From positions 5,215,959 to 5,279,958 of the forward strand of contig NW_020954626.1 in NCBI RefSeq assembly GCF_900497805.2: 64,000 bases of DNA, read 5' to 3'. This stretch comes from Vombatus ursinus. Taxonomy: Eukaryota > Chordata > Mammalia > Diprotodontia > Vombatidae. Made by a program: the position numbers and the translations under genes. Position 1 is the first letter of the stretch; every line of letters begins with the position of its first letter. Below the pieces are notes generated by a model. It was given only the letters and a program-made list of their open reading frames with translations. It did not search any database and was not told the DNA's origin. Positions 43,958 to 54,610 of this stretch are shown here, piece by piece.

Positions 43958-44239
43958 ATGTGTCATTTGGTCATCTCATATTGCAAAACTAATGACAAGT
44001 ATCTCCAGAAATATTGCTATGAAAATAATTGCATTTTATGTGCCCATATCCATTTAGAAGATGAAGAGGTAGAGAAATCCTCTGAAGAACTCAATAAAAT
44101 CTTCCAAGTTAAATCAACATTTATTTTGGTGACTTCATGCAAAGATAAGCATAGGGGAAAGATATATTTCAAAAGTAAGAAAAAAAGAGAAGTCAAGGGT
44201 ATGAGGAGAAGATTGAAACCTTCTGCTTATTTTTCATGA
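43958..44239 (+). other. Unrecognised 93-codon open frame
   Basis: ATG to stop, 93 residues, with an acidic patch HLEDEEVEKSSEEL and a basic end (KSKKKREVKGMRRRLK). It is not part of a repeat that I recognise. No promoter, splice or codon-use evidence supports coding, and a chance frame in A-rich DNA is the most likely reading. Confidence 0.15.
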
Positions 44240-44449
44240 ATACTTTTGGTTTTTAATTACTTATTTTCTCATTTTCCAAGTGACAAGTGTTCTTTGATTA
44301 ATCTGTTCCTACAACTAGTACCTTCTCCATTGAGCAAAACAAAAACAAAAACAAAAATTCTCAACAAATAGTTACATAGTCCAACAAAAGATTTGCCACA
44401 TTAGCTATAGGTGAAGATGTCTCTACATATATATTTTAGGTTCATCACA

Positions 44450-45715
44450 TTGGAAGTGAAACATCACACCAGTGTGATGGTGATATTAATGGCATGGCCA
44501 TCTCTAAGTGTAGCTGAGGTGGAATGGAAAACTCTATTGAAGGATTGAGTAGACTGAAGAGCTGGGAAGTTACGAGTATTTGAGAGAACGTCACTATATA
44601 TGTTGAAATCGCCTAGTATGAGGGCAAGAAAGACAGTAATACCAGCACTGAATTTATTGAAAAAGGAATGTTCACCTGGATTTAATTGGGTGATACATTT
44701 ATCTAATGTGAACATCAAGGGAAGAAAGATTACTAAATAATAATGGTAGAGGGAGAGTCTTGGCAATGGAGAGTAAAAAAGTATTATTCCCCACTCCCCC
44801 ACCAGTAGTTTAAAAGAAAATGTGGTTGGAAAGAGTGGCCGTTGAAGCAATGTCACCAGGAGGGTGTCAAATCTTGGTGAGTTCCAGAAGGTAGAAAGGG
44901 TAAAAAAGAAAAAGGTTTAAGATGGAATCTAGTTTAATTATGGGGCAGGCATTCCAGAAGGTATAACAAAAAGGCCAAGCAGATGTAGGATGGGACATGG
45001 GTGGAGTAGGGTCAATTTAGATGGAAATAAAGGCGTGGAGAACTGGGGTAGGGAAAAGTATTTTTTTTTTCCTGTTAGCAGCTGAAGCACTACTGGATTT
45101 GGGAGAGTAAAAGGGGGTGAAAATATATTGATCATTAAGGAATGAGTCCAGCCAGAGCATGTATATATATATTGAGAGAGATGACTGGTTAAATGGTTCC
45201 AAATTGTCCTTCAAGGCCTGGCCTCATGGAAGGTGATGTTGTTGTGATCTTGGAGAAGTTATTTATGGCACATGGGTCTGGAAATCAGGTCAATAGGTAA
45301 GAGGTAGAAGTGTGATATGGGACCATCAGAGGTTCCCCAGAAGCAGGAAGCTGGTAGCTGGTTATACTGGGGTGACTTTTCTTGAGGCAGTCTTAGGCAC
45401 TCTCCTTGTTGGATCTGCTGCTGGAGGTGGGGCCTTTACAGAAACAGAAACTGCTGTGGGTCCAGTTCACTCTTGAGAAAGCCTCACTGAGATAAGTCTT
45501 GTGCTGGAGCTGGATCAGGAGAAAACAGGAGATGGAAATAAGAATCTAGAAGTCAGTGGGGATGGCAGGGGTTGGGAGAGTGGGGAGGCAGGCAGCTGGC
45601 TCTCCACACAGTTCCATGTCTAGTGGGTATTTGGGTTGTGAGGAGGAAAAGGAAGGAAAAAGATGCAAGTCAGAGAGTGGAATTGGAGGAATAGAAATAA
45701 TAAACTATTAAGATA
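44450..45715 (-). mobile_element. L2-clade LINE 5' half (endonuclease), antisense
   Basis: The minus-strand frame 44464-44856 contains FLALILGDFNIYSD (GDFN at about 44602-44613, the APE-endonuclease motif) and SATLRDGHAINITIT, the CR1/L2 counterpart of GHTLDLVIT. The rest, to about 45715, is purine-rich as read on the plus strand and fits the decayed ORF2 start/5' region. No RT part is attached. Confidence 0.72.
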
Positions 45716-45820
45716 TCAGTTAACTATTCAACAACTCCTTTGAACATCTTCCCTTCTGCACCAGTACCTTCAGTGCTTTTAGTTTTTGGTTTGTAGTTAA
45801 TATAGCTGAATTTTAAGACC

Positions 45821-46087
45821 TGTGTTAAATACAAATTGATCACAAATTCAGGCCCTTTCTTTGTTGCACTGGTATGTTGTATTGTATACATGTGTATTGT
45901 ATACTTATTGTATACACACGTGTATTGTATACATGTGTTGTATTGTATACATGTGTTGTATTGTATACATGTGTTGTATTGTATACATGTGTATTGTATA
46001 CATATTGTATACACACGTGTATACAATACAACATACCAGTGCAACAAAGAAAGGGCCTGAATTTGTGATCAATTTGTATTTAACACA
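45821..46087. repeat. Large inverted repeat: 70-bp perfect arms around an 18-bp VNTR
   Basis: Arms 45821-45890 and 46018-46087 are perfect reverse complements (start tgtgttaaatacaaattgat). The 127-bp centre has about four units of tgttgtattgtatacatg plus longer related segments containing gtatac and acacgtgt. The unit's short palindromes let much of the centre pair too. Open frames with (V)QYNTCI repeats on both strands are by-products. Confidence 0.95.
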
Positions 46088-46140
46088 TACATACATAATA
46101 TACATATAACACATACATACATATATATGTATGTATACAT
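46088..46140. repeat. (CATA)n-rich tract
   Basis: Imperfect acatacata repeats with a small palindrome (acatacatatatatgtatgt), directly next to the inverted repeat. Confidence 0.85.
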
Positions 46141-47040
46141 TTTACAATTGCTTAATATCTGTTTTGCTTAAGGTTCCTAGAGATATCTGCAGTAATCTGT
46201 CATTTCCCAAGCTGCTTGATAGCAAGTGTTAATTGATTTTTATAAATATTCATGATTTTGTTTTGTTCGAATGGAACTTCAGGAACAGGAGCAACTCATT
46301 AAAATTCCCCTGGCAGGAACTGCTCATTGTGTTCTGTTATGTTCTGTATAGGAATGGAGTGAATCCAAGGAAATTTCCTTATGAACACTCAGGTTTTAAG
46401 CCACACATCATAATATACTTCCTTTCTACTTTCAAACATTTCAATAAGAAATCCTTGTATTTATATAGCACCTTTCCTCCCAAACATTTTCTATTTATCT
46501 CTTTTATTCCTACAATATCTCCATTACAGGAAAGTCAGGTCTTATTGGCTGTCTCCATCTGTCTTAAATATTACATCTTCTTTGTCTAAATCTTTTCCCA
46601 TCAATCCACAGTTGGAAAAATGTTTAAGTTTTTCATTCACTCCCCCATTTTCATCCACCAATAATTCTTCCTTTTTACTTCTCTCCACTGCCCTAGGAAA
46701 GTGTATAGTGAATGACCCAACTTCTCAGCCCTGTTTCTCTCCTGCTTCTGTTACTGATTTCTGGACTTATCCTGGAACTTCTCTTAGCACCTGGGGCCTC
46801 CAGGATATGGAACATCCAATTGTCCCTGCATCTTTTTAAACCTCAAATATTCCTCTGCAAGGCCCACCTCTTTCTCCCATTGATGAGTTCTTCCTGCTGT
46901 CTCCATTTTGTGGGAAACCCAAAACAGTCTTCATTCCCATCCTGGACCTGTTCCTGACTTCAGGATTTCAAAACTATGCTCCCTCCAGGGTACTTTCATT
47001 TCCTACTCCCCTTTCCCCACTCTTTTCAGCTCTGTGCCAA
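46141..47040. other. Unassigned pyrimidine-rich DNA
   Basis: 46600-47040 is C/T-rich and runs into an L2 tail, so it could be a decayed L2-type 3' part. The overlapping open frames (46233-46957) show no family motifs. Confidence 0.4.
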
Positions 47041-47044
47041 CTTT

Positions 47045-47165
47045 CCCCAATAGAATGTAAGCTCCTTTAGGGCAGGGACTGTCATTTTGCTTGCATTTGT
47101 AATCCCCAATACTTGGCACAGTGCCTGGCACATAGTTGACACTTAATAAATGCTTGTTTCCTTCT
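47045..47165 (+). mobile_element. L2 3' tail
   Basis: 'atagaatgtaagctcctttagggcagggactgtc...gcacagtgcctggcacatagttgacacttaataaatgcttg'. Confidence 0.92.
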
Positions 47166-47334
47166 TTTCCTCCCCCTAAGTCAAAGTGGTCTTGATGCCA
47201 AGTTTGGAGATGATGAGGCAAAGTTATCCTATAGATCCAAGTATTTGGTTGTGTCAAGTACTGAATTAGTAAATTCCAGAACCTAGGAAAGACTGAAAAT
47301 CATGGTGACTTCTCCAGCACAGTCAACACTAATT

Positions 47335-47862
47335 GTAATGCTGTTCAATAGCCTTCCACATTTGTAGCACTGTGGTCTGTTCTGGGTGCCAAGCATTGGG
47401 AAAGACATTGATAAACTGAGTTTTACCTGAACAGTAGTAATCAGGGTGGTATAGGACATCAAGATCATGCCATATAAAGACAAATTGAAGCAACTGGGAT
47501 AATTAGCCTGGAGGGGGAAAAAGGCTTAGGGGGCACATAGTTGCCTTCAAGTGTTTTGAGGGCTTTTATATAGACAAAAAAAAAAGATAGATTTTGTTTT
47601 GCTTGGTTCCAAAGAGAGAACTAGGATAAGTGGAATGAAATTGTGAGGAGTATTTCAGCTAAACATAAGGAAAACTTTCTGAGAATTAGTTCTGTACTTT
47701 AAATATAGAAGGGGCTACTTCAAGACAGAGTGGGTTTCCCCTTACTAGAAGTCTTCATTTGACTGGATGATCACTTGTTGGGGATATTGTAGAAGAGATA
47801 GACTGAATGGCCTCTGAGATGCCTTCCAATGCTGATATTTCTGTGGCTGAATAGAGTTTTCT
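47335..47862 (+). mobile_element. L3/CR1-type LINE 3' part
   Basis: 'gggaaagacattgataaactgag', 'aattgaagcaactgggataattagcctggaggggg', 'aagagagaactaggataagtgg' and 'gactggatgatcacttgttggggatattgtagaagagatagactgaatggcctctgag' follow the L3 order, with better continuity than 40441-40990. Confidence 0.82.
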
Positions 47863-47999
47863 GTCCCTCCTCTTGTCGCCTTTTTAAGTGCTTCCTCCAC
47901 TCCCAACCCCCGAAGCAATACTGACAAGATTGCTTTAACCAATTTATTTCTTTACCAAAATTTCCCATTTCCATTTTCTACTGTAGCATATCAGAAATA

Positions 48000-48185
48000 G
48001 CTTTTAAAGTAGAATTAGTTCCATGAACAGATACAACACGAATTGAGAAGAACTGGGAGAATAATATACACAATAACTAACAACAATGTAAAGAGAAATA
48101 ATTCTCTGAAAGGCAGCTGAACTTTTACTAATTAGAATAGTGAATCTCTGTCCTGGAGGATACATGATGAAATTCAAAATAAAAA
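48000..48185 (+). mobile_element. Old L1 3' end fragment
   Basis: 'gaactgggagaataatatacacaataactaacaacaatgtaaagagaaataattctctgaa' matches the L1 ORF2 end/3'UTR ('ccaggagaacaatttatacaataacaac'). Confidence 0.68.
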
Positions 48186-48214
48186 CAGGTACCAATAAAG
48201 CTTTAAATAAATAC

Positions 48215-48538
48215 ATTAGAGTCAAGATATTTGGATTCTAGGGCTAGCTCTGGACTAACTAGTTACATGAGCTTGGGCAAATTTCTCTATCACTTTGGGC
48301 CTCAGTTTCCCCATATGTCAAATGAGAACATTGATTTCTAAGGTCTTTTATAGCTCTAACATCCTATGGCTCTGTACCTCTGGAGGCACCAGTTTCCTCA
48401 TCTGTAAAAGGAGAGGCTGGAATTACATGATCTCTAAAGACCTTTCCTAGTCTTATAAGCTTGAGATTGCTAAGCTCCATTCCAGCTCTAAATTTTATGA
48501 TCTTCTGACCTTTCTAGTTCTGAATTCATTGATTCTGT
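48215..48538 (+). mobile_element. Two MIR-type SINE fragments in tandem
   Basis: 48215-48372: 'gattctagggctagctctggactaactagttacatgagcttgggcaaatttctc' to 'ctttggcctc...ctaaggtcttttatagctctaac'. 48387-48538: 'caccagtttcctcatctgtaaaaggagaggctggaattac...tccattccagctctaaattttatgatc'. Confidence 0.78.
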
Positions 48539-48925
48539 GTTTTTAAGAGATGAATCAAAGATGACTTTGACTTATTTAAAACTGGATGATTTGTCATAAA
48601 ATACTGTTACCATCTACCCAAGTAAGGAAGTCAAAAAGGAAATTAGATTGTTTTTTTGTTTGGGGGGGGGGATGGTCATGCCAAGATTAGAACCCTGCTC
48701 TTCTGTATTCCAGTTAAATACTCTTTCTAATTGTTTCTTTCCCCTAACACCCTACATCCAATCAATCGCAATTTGCTTTCTCTTTTTCACAATTTTTCTC
48801 ATTTTATTCTTTTTTTTCCTTCTCACTGTCCCTAATGTCACCCCACATCAACCTACCTTATAATTTCCTGCCTAAACTCGTTGTAGTATTATCTTAACTG
48901 ACTCTCCATAGTTCTGTATTTCTGA
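48539..48925. other. Unassigned DNA
   Basis: T7 and G10 homopolymers near 48650-48671. Otherwise pyrimidine-rich with no recognised feature. Confidence 0.45.
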
Positions 48926-49010
48926 CACAGGTGTCAGAGCTGGGATTTGAGCTGAGGTCCTTTGAGTCCAGGCACAGTATTCTTTCTGCTATCCCAAGGT
49001 CTTGTCTCTT
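48926..49010 (-). mobile_element. MIR-type SINE fragment
   Basis: 'ggtgtcagagctgggatttgagctgaggtcctttgagtccaggcacagtattctttctgctatccc'. Confidence 0.7.
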
Positions 49011-49074
49011 TGAATACAAAACAGAGTTATAACTAGAAATTTTTGGTCTCATACCAAGTAATAGTAAGTTAATC

Positions 49075-50760
49075 AGACAATAAATATATGATTATGTTCT
49101 AGGCGATAAGCTAAGAAAGGCAAAAGACAGACCCTGTCCTCAAGAAATTCACAAATTAATGGGCAAGATAACATACAAACAACTATGAACAAACAAGCAA
49201 TTTACAGGATAAATTTGCAAAAATAATCAAAAGAGGGAAGGCTCTAGCATTAAGAGGGATTGAGAAAGGCTTGCTGGAGGAGGTAGGATTTTAACTGGTA
49301 CTTTAGAATCCAGGGAAACCAGGAAGAGGGAGAGCATTCCAGGCAAAGGGACAGATGGTAAAATTGCCCAGTGTTGGAAGGTGCAGGGTCTTGTCTGAGG
49401 AATCCAGTGTAATCCAGTGGAACTGGATTAAAGAGTATGTGGGAGGGGTATAAGGTGTAAAAAGACTAGAAAGGGAGGAAGGGGCTAGGATATGAAGAAC
49501 TTTGAATGTCAAACAGAGCATTTTGATTTTGATCCTGGAGGTGAGAGAGAACCATTGGAATTTATTAAGTAGGGGAGGTAACATGGTCAGACCTGCACTT
49601 TAGAAAACTCTCTTTAATGGTTGACTGGAGGAGGATAGATTAGAGATAGTAGGTAACATCAGAAAAGAGAAGAGAGTATATTCAAGAGATGCTGAAAAGG
49701 TAAAATCAACATGCCTTGGTAATAGATTGGATATGGGGAGGGGAGGCGGCAGTGAGAGATAGTGAGCAGTAGAAGATGACTAGGCCTGAGGGCCTAGGAG
49801 GATGATGTGGTCCTCTAGAGTAATAGGAAAGGTGAAGAGTTTAGGAGGAAAGAATGAGTAGTTTGGGACACATTGAATTTAAGATGCATACTGGACATCT
49901 GAAAGGCAGTTGAAGATGTGGGTTTGGAGGTCAGCAGAGAGGTTAAGGCAGACTAGGTAGATCTGAAAATCATCAGCATAGAGATGGTAATTAAATCCAC
50001 AGAAGTTGATGATATCACCAAGTGAAGTAGTATAGAAAAAGAAGAGAAGAGAGTCCAGGACACCTGCAGTTACAGGATGTGAACTAGATAAGAATCTAGC
50101 AAAGGAAACTGAGAAGGAATGGATAGATAAGTAGAAGAACCAAGAGAGTGATGTCCTAAACACCTGGAGAGAAGAGCGTATCAAAGAGGAGAGGGTGATC
50201 AACAGTGCCAAAGGCTGTAGAAAAGTGGAGGAGAATGAGAATTGAGAAAAAGCCATTGGCTTTGATAGCTAAAATACAGTGCAGAAGACATCTGAGTGAT
50301 CTGGGCTAAAAAAGTGGAAAGAAGAAGGAACTCTCAGCAAATGGCCTGAAAATTTTCAGTGAAATAGGAGGCAAAGTTCTCAGTTGAGAGGGTAGGGGTA
50401 GAGGAGCCATGGAAGTTTTGAGAAGCTATGAAATTTGGTAGAGCCACTGTGGTGAATGGGATAGTGAGTTAATTAGGGATGTATAAAAGGGTTGCCTTAC
50501 AGCAGGGAGGGTCCAGTTGGGTTTTTGTTACATAAATATGAGTTGAACCTAGTCAGCACAGTTGCATGATTTTTCCTACCTTTATTCAGTGGCACATGCA
50601 TAGTAGGGAAGGCAGCAAATGGTGAGAGTGGGGAACAGAATATTGACCTATTTGGGGTCAAATAGAACCTCCAGGAAACAGTCATGGAATATCTGCTGGG
50701 GAGTCACCGCCTAGGGTGGGGGAGATGCAAGCAAAGTAGAGGAGGAAGGGAGCTTAATCC
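49075..50760 (-). mobile_element. L2-clade LINE, RT to 3' end, antisense
   Basis: The longest L2 copy in the window. The left end is the reversed tail. The minus-strand frame 49303-49584 carries the C-terminal block (MLPPLLNKFQWFSLTSRIKIKMLCLTFKVLH). The frame 49879-50256 carries [15 protein letters not shown], the RT catalytic YADD box at about 49969-49980. Upstream RT blocks run to about 50400, and purine-rich sequence continues to about 50760. The box is intact but flanked by broken frames, so the copy is dead. Confidence 0.88.
49879..50256 (-). pseudogene. L2 reverse transcriptase fragment with YADD box
   Basis: 125 residues with YADD at positions 93-96 followed by FQIYL, and the preceding [14 protein letters not shown], equivalent to LG.II..HGF.YH.YADDTQLYL in CR1/L2 proteins. 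The N-terminal third aligns with the PFSFLNPL-like region in a shifted frame. Confidence 0.8.
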
Positions 50761-51589
50761 ATTCATTTTGACTAATTATTTTTAACAATAAAGTATTAAA
50801 CTCTGTTGTTTTTGTGCTTAATGACTGAGTTCCATTCAGTATCCCATAAATGTGATGCCCTGAGATGAAGTGTTGATCACTCCTTCTTAGAAACAGTTTG
50901 GATTATAAGTTCCTTGATTCTTTTTAATGTTTGTCTTAACTATCCAATCATACAAAAATTTGAGATAAGTGGTGCATCAGATTAGGTACTGTCACATATC
51001 TTTGAATTCATCATAGTACCTGGCAAGGGGCAATGCTTATTATGGGCACATATTCAATGTGTAATTTTTGGTATTGAATTTCTAGAGGTCTTAAAGTTGG
51101 AACCAAATACTTTCATGCTTAATTGCATTCTCTTGGATCATTATCAAATTATTTTTGGTGTGTTAGTGTTGTTACCACAACTAAAAGGGCCAAGATTGAT
51201 CCATAAAATTTAAGAATAACATTTAAAAAAGAGTTCATCACATCAAATACTCAATTTCCAAACTACATGAAATAAAAAAAAAGCTTTCAAAATTTGGAGA
51301 CTCAGAAAAAGAAATTAAAATCATAGGGAAGACAGAATAGGTATGTGATTTACGTCATCTTGTCTGCTACCAGAGACGCCTAGAAGATGTGCCCCTATGA
51401 AAGATGAACTTGCATCCTGACATTCTAATCCCATTATACAAAGCAGCTATTTTACTCAAATGAACATTGGAACATTTAATATAAAATGTAGAATGTTAAA
51501 CGTAAGAGAATATTAACAGGATAGTGACCTGTCCTTGAATCATTTCTATCTGAACTCCATCAAAAAAAGGTGAGAATGAAGTAACAATG
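50761..51589. other. Unassigned DNA
   Basis: I see no gene or repeat family. Confidence 0.45.
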
Positions 51590-51641
51590 ACAATGACAAC
51601 AATAGCAATGACTTTCTTATATAGGATTTGAAGCGTTAGAG

Positions 51642-51838
51642 GAGGGATTCTTAACCTTTTTTGCATTATGGGTCCCATTGGCACCCTGGCAAAACCTATG
51701 GACCACTTCTCAGAACAAGGTTTTTAAGTGCATAAAATAAAATACATAAGATTGCAAAGGATATCAATTATATTTAAATACAGTTTACAGAATATATTTT
51801 TAAACCCAAGTTCATAGATAGCAGGTTAAGAACCTATG
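51642..51838. mobile_element. Non-autonomous hAT-type DNA transposon, second type
   Basis: Terminal inverted repeats gagggattcttaacc (51642-51656) and ggttaagaacctatg (51824-51838). 8-bp flanks cgttagag and ttttagag (6 of 8 match). The body includes 'gggtcccattggcaccctggcaaaacctatggaccac' and 'gcataaaataaaatacataagattgcaaaggatatcaatt'. It differs from the MITE at 37733. Confidence 0.78.
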
Positions 51839-51889
51839 TTTTAGAGTGTTTTCCTCATAACAACCTTGGGAGGTTTCTTGTGTAAGTAT

Positions 51890-51998
51890 TTTCATCCTTG
51901 AGAGCAAGAATTGTTTCACTTTATATTTGGATCCCCAGAACAGAGGACAGTTCCTGGTATCTACTGGACACTTAGTCAATAACTATTGATTGATTAAT
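51890..51998 (+). mobile_element. L2 3' tail inside the same SINE
   Basis: 'ccttgagagcaagaattgtttcac...cagaggacagttcctggtatctactggacacttagtcaataactattgattgatt'. Confidence 0.8.
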
Positions 51999-52095
51999 CT
52001 AAATTTTACAGATGAGGAAACTGAGGCTCATGGAATGTAAATGGCTTGACCAAAGGCTACCCGTAAGGCAAGAGTCAGGACTATTTTCACACAAG

Positions 52096-52663
52096 GTGCT
52101 GAGTAGTTAATACTATATGGATAAGAGATTATGAAAAAGGACCATAAATTTATGTGTCCTGTAAATTTATAATACTGAGGGAATCCTGACATAGGAGCAT
52201 GTTTTTGATTAACTTTGTTCTAAGATATTTTGCTTTAAATGATCTTTCTTTTTTTAATGTAAAACTTAAGCATCTCTTCTTCAGATTTCCATGCATAATA
52301 TGATCGAAACTTGCCATTACTGCTTTTTTACATTCTACCATGTTATAATTTTTACTTTCAGTATACAGATTTAGCTTGATGCAAAAGTATATGTTCACTT
52401 TAATACTCCCAAGTGTTGTTTTTCTGACTCCTCTAATCAAGGATCTAAGATCATTGTGTATCAGCCAGGCATTATTACGCTTTGACTTTCAATCCCACTT
52501 CAAAGTTCAAGTGGTCATCATTAGTATATTTCACTCTAGCAACAATACTTTGATAAAATTCTATTCCTCTGTGATTCTGGACTGTTGACGAAATGGAATT
52601 TAGTCTCTGTGCAACATTTGGCAAGTTTGTGACATCATATTAAAAATTAAGGTATCAGTCAAA
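52096..52663. other. Unassigned A/T-rich DNA
   Basis: I see no gene or repeat family. Confidence 0.45.
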
Positions 52664-52764
52664 AAAAAGCTGGAAGAGGAGTGTAGCCAAGATGGAGGAG
52701 TAAAAGCAGTGATTTGCTTGACCTCTCCCCCAAATCTCTTTAAATACTTGTAAAAAATGGCTCT

Positions 52765-52911
52765 GGGGGCAGCTAGGTGGCACAGTGAATAGAGCTCTGG
52801 CCTTGGAGTCAGGAGGACCCGAGTTCAGATACAGCCTCAGACACTTAACTCTTACTATCTGTGTGACCCTGGGCAAATTGCTTAATCCCAACCACCTCAC
52901 AAAAAAGCAAA
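52765..52911 (+). mobile_element. Poly(A)-type tRNA SINE (WSINE1-like), full length
   Basis: Starts 'gggggcagctaggtggcacagtgaatagagctctggcc', ends 'cttaatcccaaccacctcac' plus an A-rich tail. Perfect target duplication aaaaaatggctct (52752-52764, 52912-52924). Confidence 0.95.
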
Positions 52912-53344
52912 AAAAAATGGCTCTAAACAAATTTTAGAGCAGCAGAACCCACAAAAAGACAGAGTGAAACAAACCTCCAGCCCAAGACAACTTGGATGGT
53001 TGACTGGAAAGGTGTATTGCAGGGCGGGGAGAGGAGTGCAGCTCGGCCTGAGTGCTTAGGCAAAATAGGCCTTAGCAAACCTAGAGCAGGCCTCAGGGGA
53101 CTGAATCATGGGCAGCTGTGGTGGTTTCCAGACTTCTCAACCCACAAATTCCAAAGACAACTCAGAAGGTCAGTAGGAAAAGTCTGTGACCACGGTGAGA
53201 GAGAAACTGGGTCCCAGCCCCAGTCTTGGCACAATCCCAGGGTGGCAGCTGCTTCTGGAGCTTCTGGCCCACAGACTGAAGGGGAATCGAGTGACTAATC
53301 AGAGAGGGATTACAGGGATCTCTTTGCCAATGCTGAGGCAGGAG

Positions 53345-54610
53345 TCTCTTGCTTTACTAGTGCTTAGATCTGGGTCACAGTTCTGAGGGAAGGTCCAGGG
53401 GCGAGGAGAAATGCTGCTGCGGTGGAGCTTGTTGTGGTGGTGGAGAGAAAACACCTCGCCCCTTATCATACCACCTTGGAAGAACTGAAAATTTACAGGT
53501 CCCTAGAAGTACCTCTGAAAACAGCTGTATAGACCCCTGAAGCTTGGGACAGTACATTCTTCACATTGTAAGCAGACTTTTACCTTTGTTAGTTTAAAAC
53601 TCAAGTAATTGACTGGGATCATGAGCATACCTCGCAAAAAGAGTCAGACTATATTATCTTACTTTGGTAACAAAGAAGATCAAAACACACAACCAAAAGA
53701 AGACAACACAGCCAAAGCTCCTACATCCAAAGCCTCCAAGAAGAATATGAATCAGTCCCAGGCCTTGGAAGAGCTCAAAAGGGATTTTGAGAAGCAAGTA
53801 AGAGAAGTAGAGGAAAAACTGAAAGTGATGCAAGAAAATCATGAAAAACAAGTCAACAGCTTGCTAAAGGAAACCCAAAAGAATACTGAAGAAAATAACA
53901 CCTTAAAAAATAGTATAACCCAAATGGCATGGTTTCTCTTGCTTTACCTGTGTTTGGGGGGGGTCACAGTTCTGGGTGGTGGTCCTGGGGCGAGGAGAAG
54001 TGCTGGCATGTTGGAGCTTGTAGTGGTGGTGGAGAGAAAATCCTCCTTATATTTCCAAGGCAGAAAAGAGTGTTTGTGGTCACTCATAGACCAGAGAACA
54101 GGCCAGGAAAGGGGTAAACACCTCGCCCCTTATCAAACCACCTTGGAAGAACTGAAAATTTACAGGTCCCTAGAAGCATCTCTGAAAATAGCTGCACAAA
54201 ACCGCCAAAGTTTGAGACAGTACATTTTTCTCACTGGAAACAGACCCCTACTTAACAAAGAGTTTAAAACTCAAGTAATTGGCTGGGATCGTGAGCAAAT
54301 AAATCACGAAAAAGTCAGACCATAGAATCTTTCTTCGGTAATAAAGAAGATCAAAACATACAACCAGAAGACAACAAAGTCAAAGCTCCTACATCCAAAG
54401 CCTTCAAGAAAAATGTAAATCAGTCCCAGGCCATGGAGGAGCTCAAAAAAGGATTTTGAGAAGCAAGTAAGAGAAGTAGAGGAAAAACTGGGAAGAGAAA
54501 TAAGAGTAATGCAAGAAAATAATGAAAAACTAGTCAACACCTTGCTAAAGGAGACCCAAAAAAATACTCAAGAAAGCAACTAATTAAAAAATAGTGTAAC
54601 CCAAATGGCA
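53345..54610 (+). repeat. Direct duplication of 5'UTR end plus ORF1 start
   Basis: Unit 1 53345-53934 and unit 2 53935-54610, both running from 'tctcttgctttac' to 'aacccaaatggca'. Unit 2 has 75 extra bases (54041-54115, beginning tcctccttatatttccaagg) absent from unit 1 and from the element at 5502. The two units differ at many sites and so are not a recent copy of each other. Confidence 0.9.
53621..54325 (+). pseudogene. ORF1 N-terminus fused to translated 5'UTR (234-codon frame)
   Basis: ATG at 53621 starts MSIPRKKSQTILSYFGNKED, the ORF1 head, then the coiled coil (FEKQVREVEEKLKVMQENHEKQVNSLLKETQKNTEENNTLKNSI) to about 53930. After that the frame runs through the second 5'UTR copy (WFLLLYLCLGGVTVLGG...). 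It stays open to the second ORF1 start but lacks the RRM and C-terminal domains. The C-terminal half is translated non-coding sequence, so no function is expected. Confidence 0.8.

Larger units (their letters stand above)
51590..52095 (-). mobile_element. MIR/CORE-SINE split by a hAT MITE and an L2 tail
   Basis: Three SINE pieces: 51590-51641 ('caacaatagcaatgactttcttatataggatttgaagcg'), 51847-51890 ('tgttttcctcataacaaccttgggagg') and 51999-52095 ('ctaaattttacagatgaggaaactgaggctcatgg...'). Confidence 0.8.

Noticed and set aside
45724-46114. Six overlapping open frames with CIQYNT/VLYTC-type repeats on both strands
   Set aside because: They are translations of the palindromic TGTATTGTATACATG array; frames stay open because the 18-bp unit has no stop, not because of coding.
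46233-46957. Overlapping open frames of 81-118 codons
   Set aside because: Pyrimidine-rich DNA with no motif, no intron signals and an L2-type tail following; most likely decayed repeat or chance.
33190-50760. Treating the L2 pieces at 33190, 44450 and 49075 as one dispersed element
   Set aside because: All are antisense, but the endonuclease part (44450) lies on the wrong side of the RT part (49075) for one element, and the gaps contain other, unrelated repeats.
52370-52410. Mariner-like terminal sequence (tgatgcaaaagtatatgttcac)
   Set aside because: Only one weak end; no inverted partner and no TA duplication found nearby.
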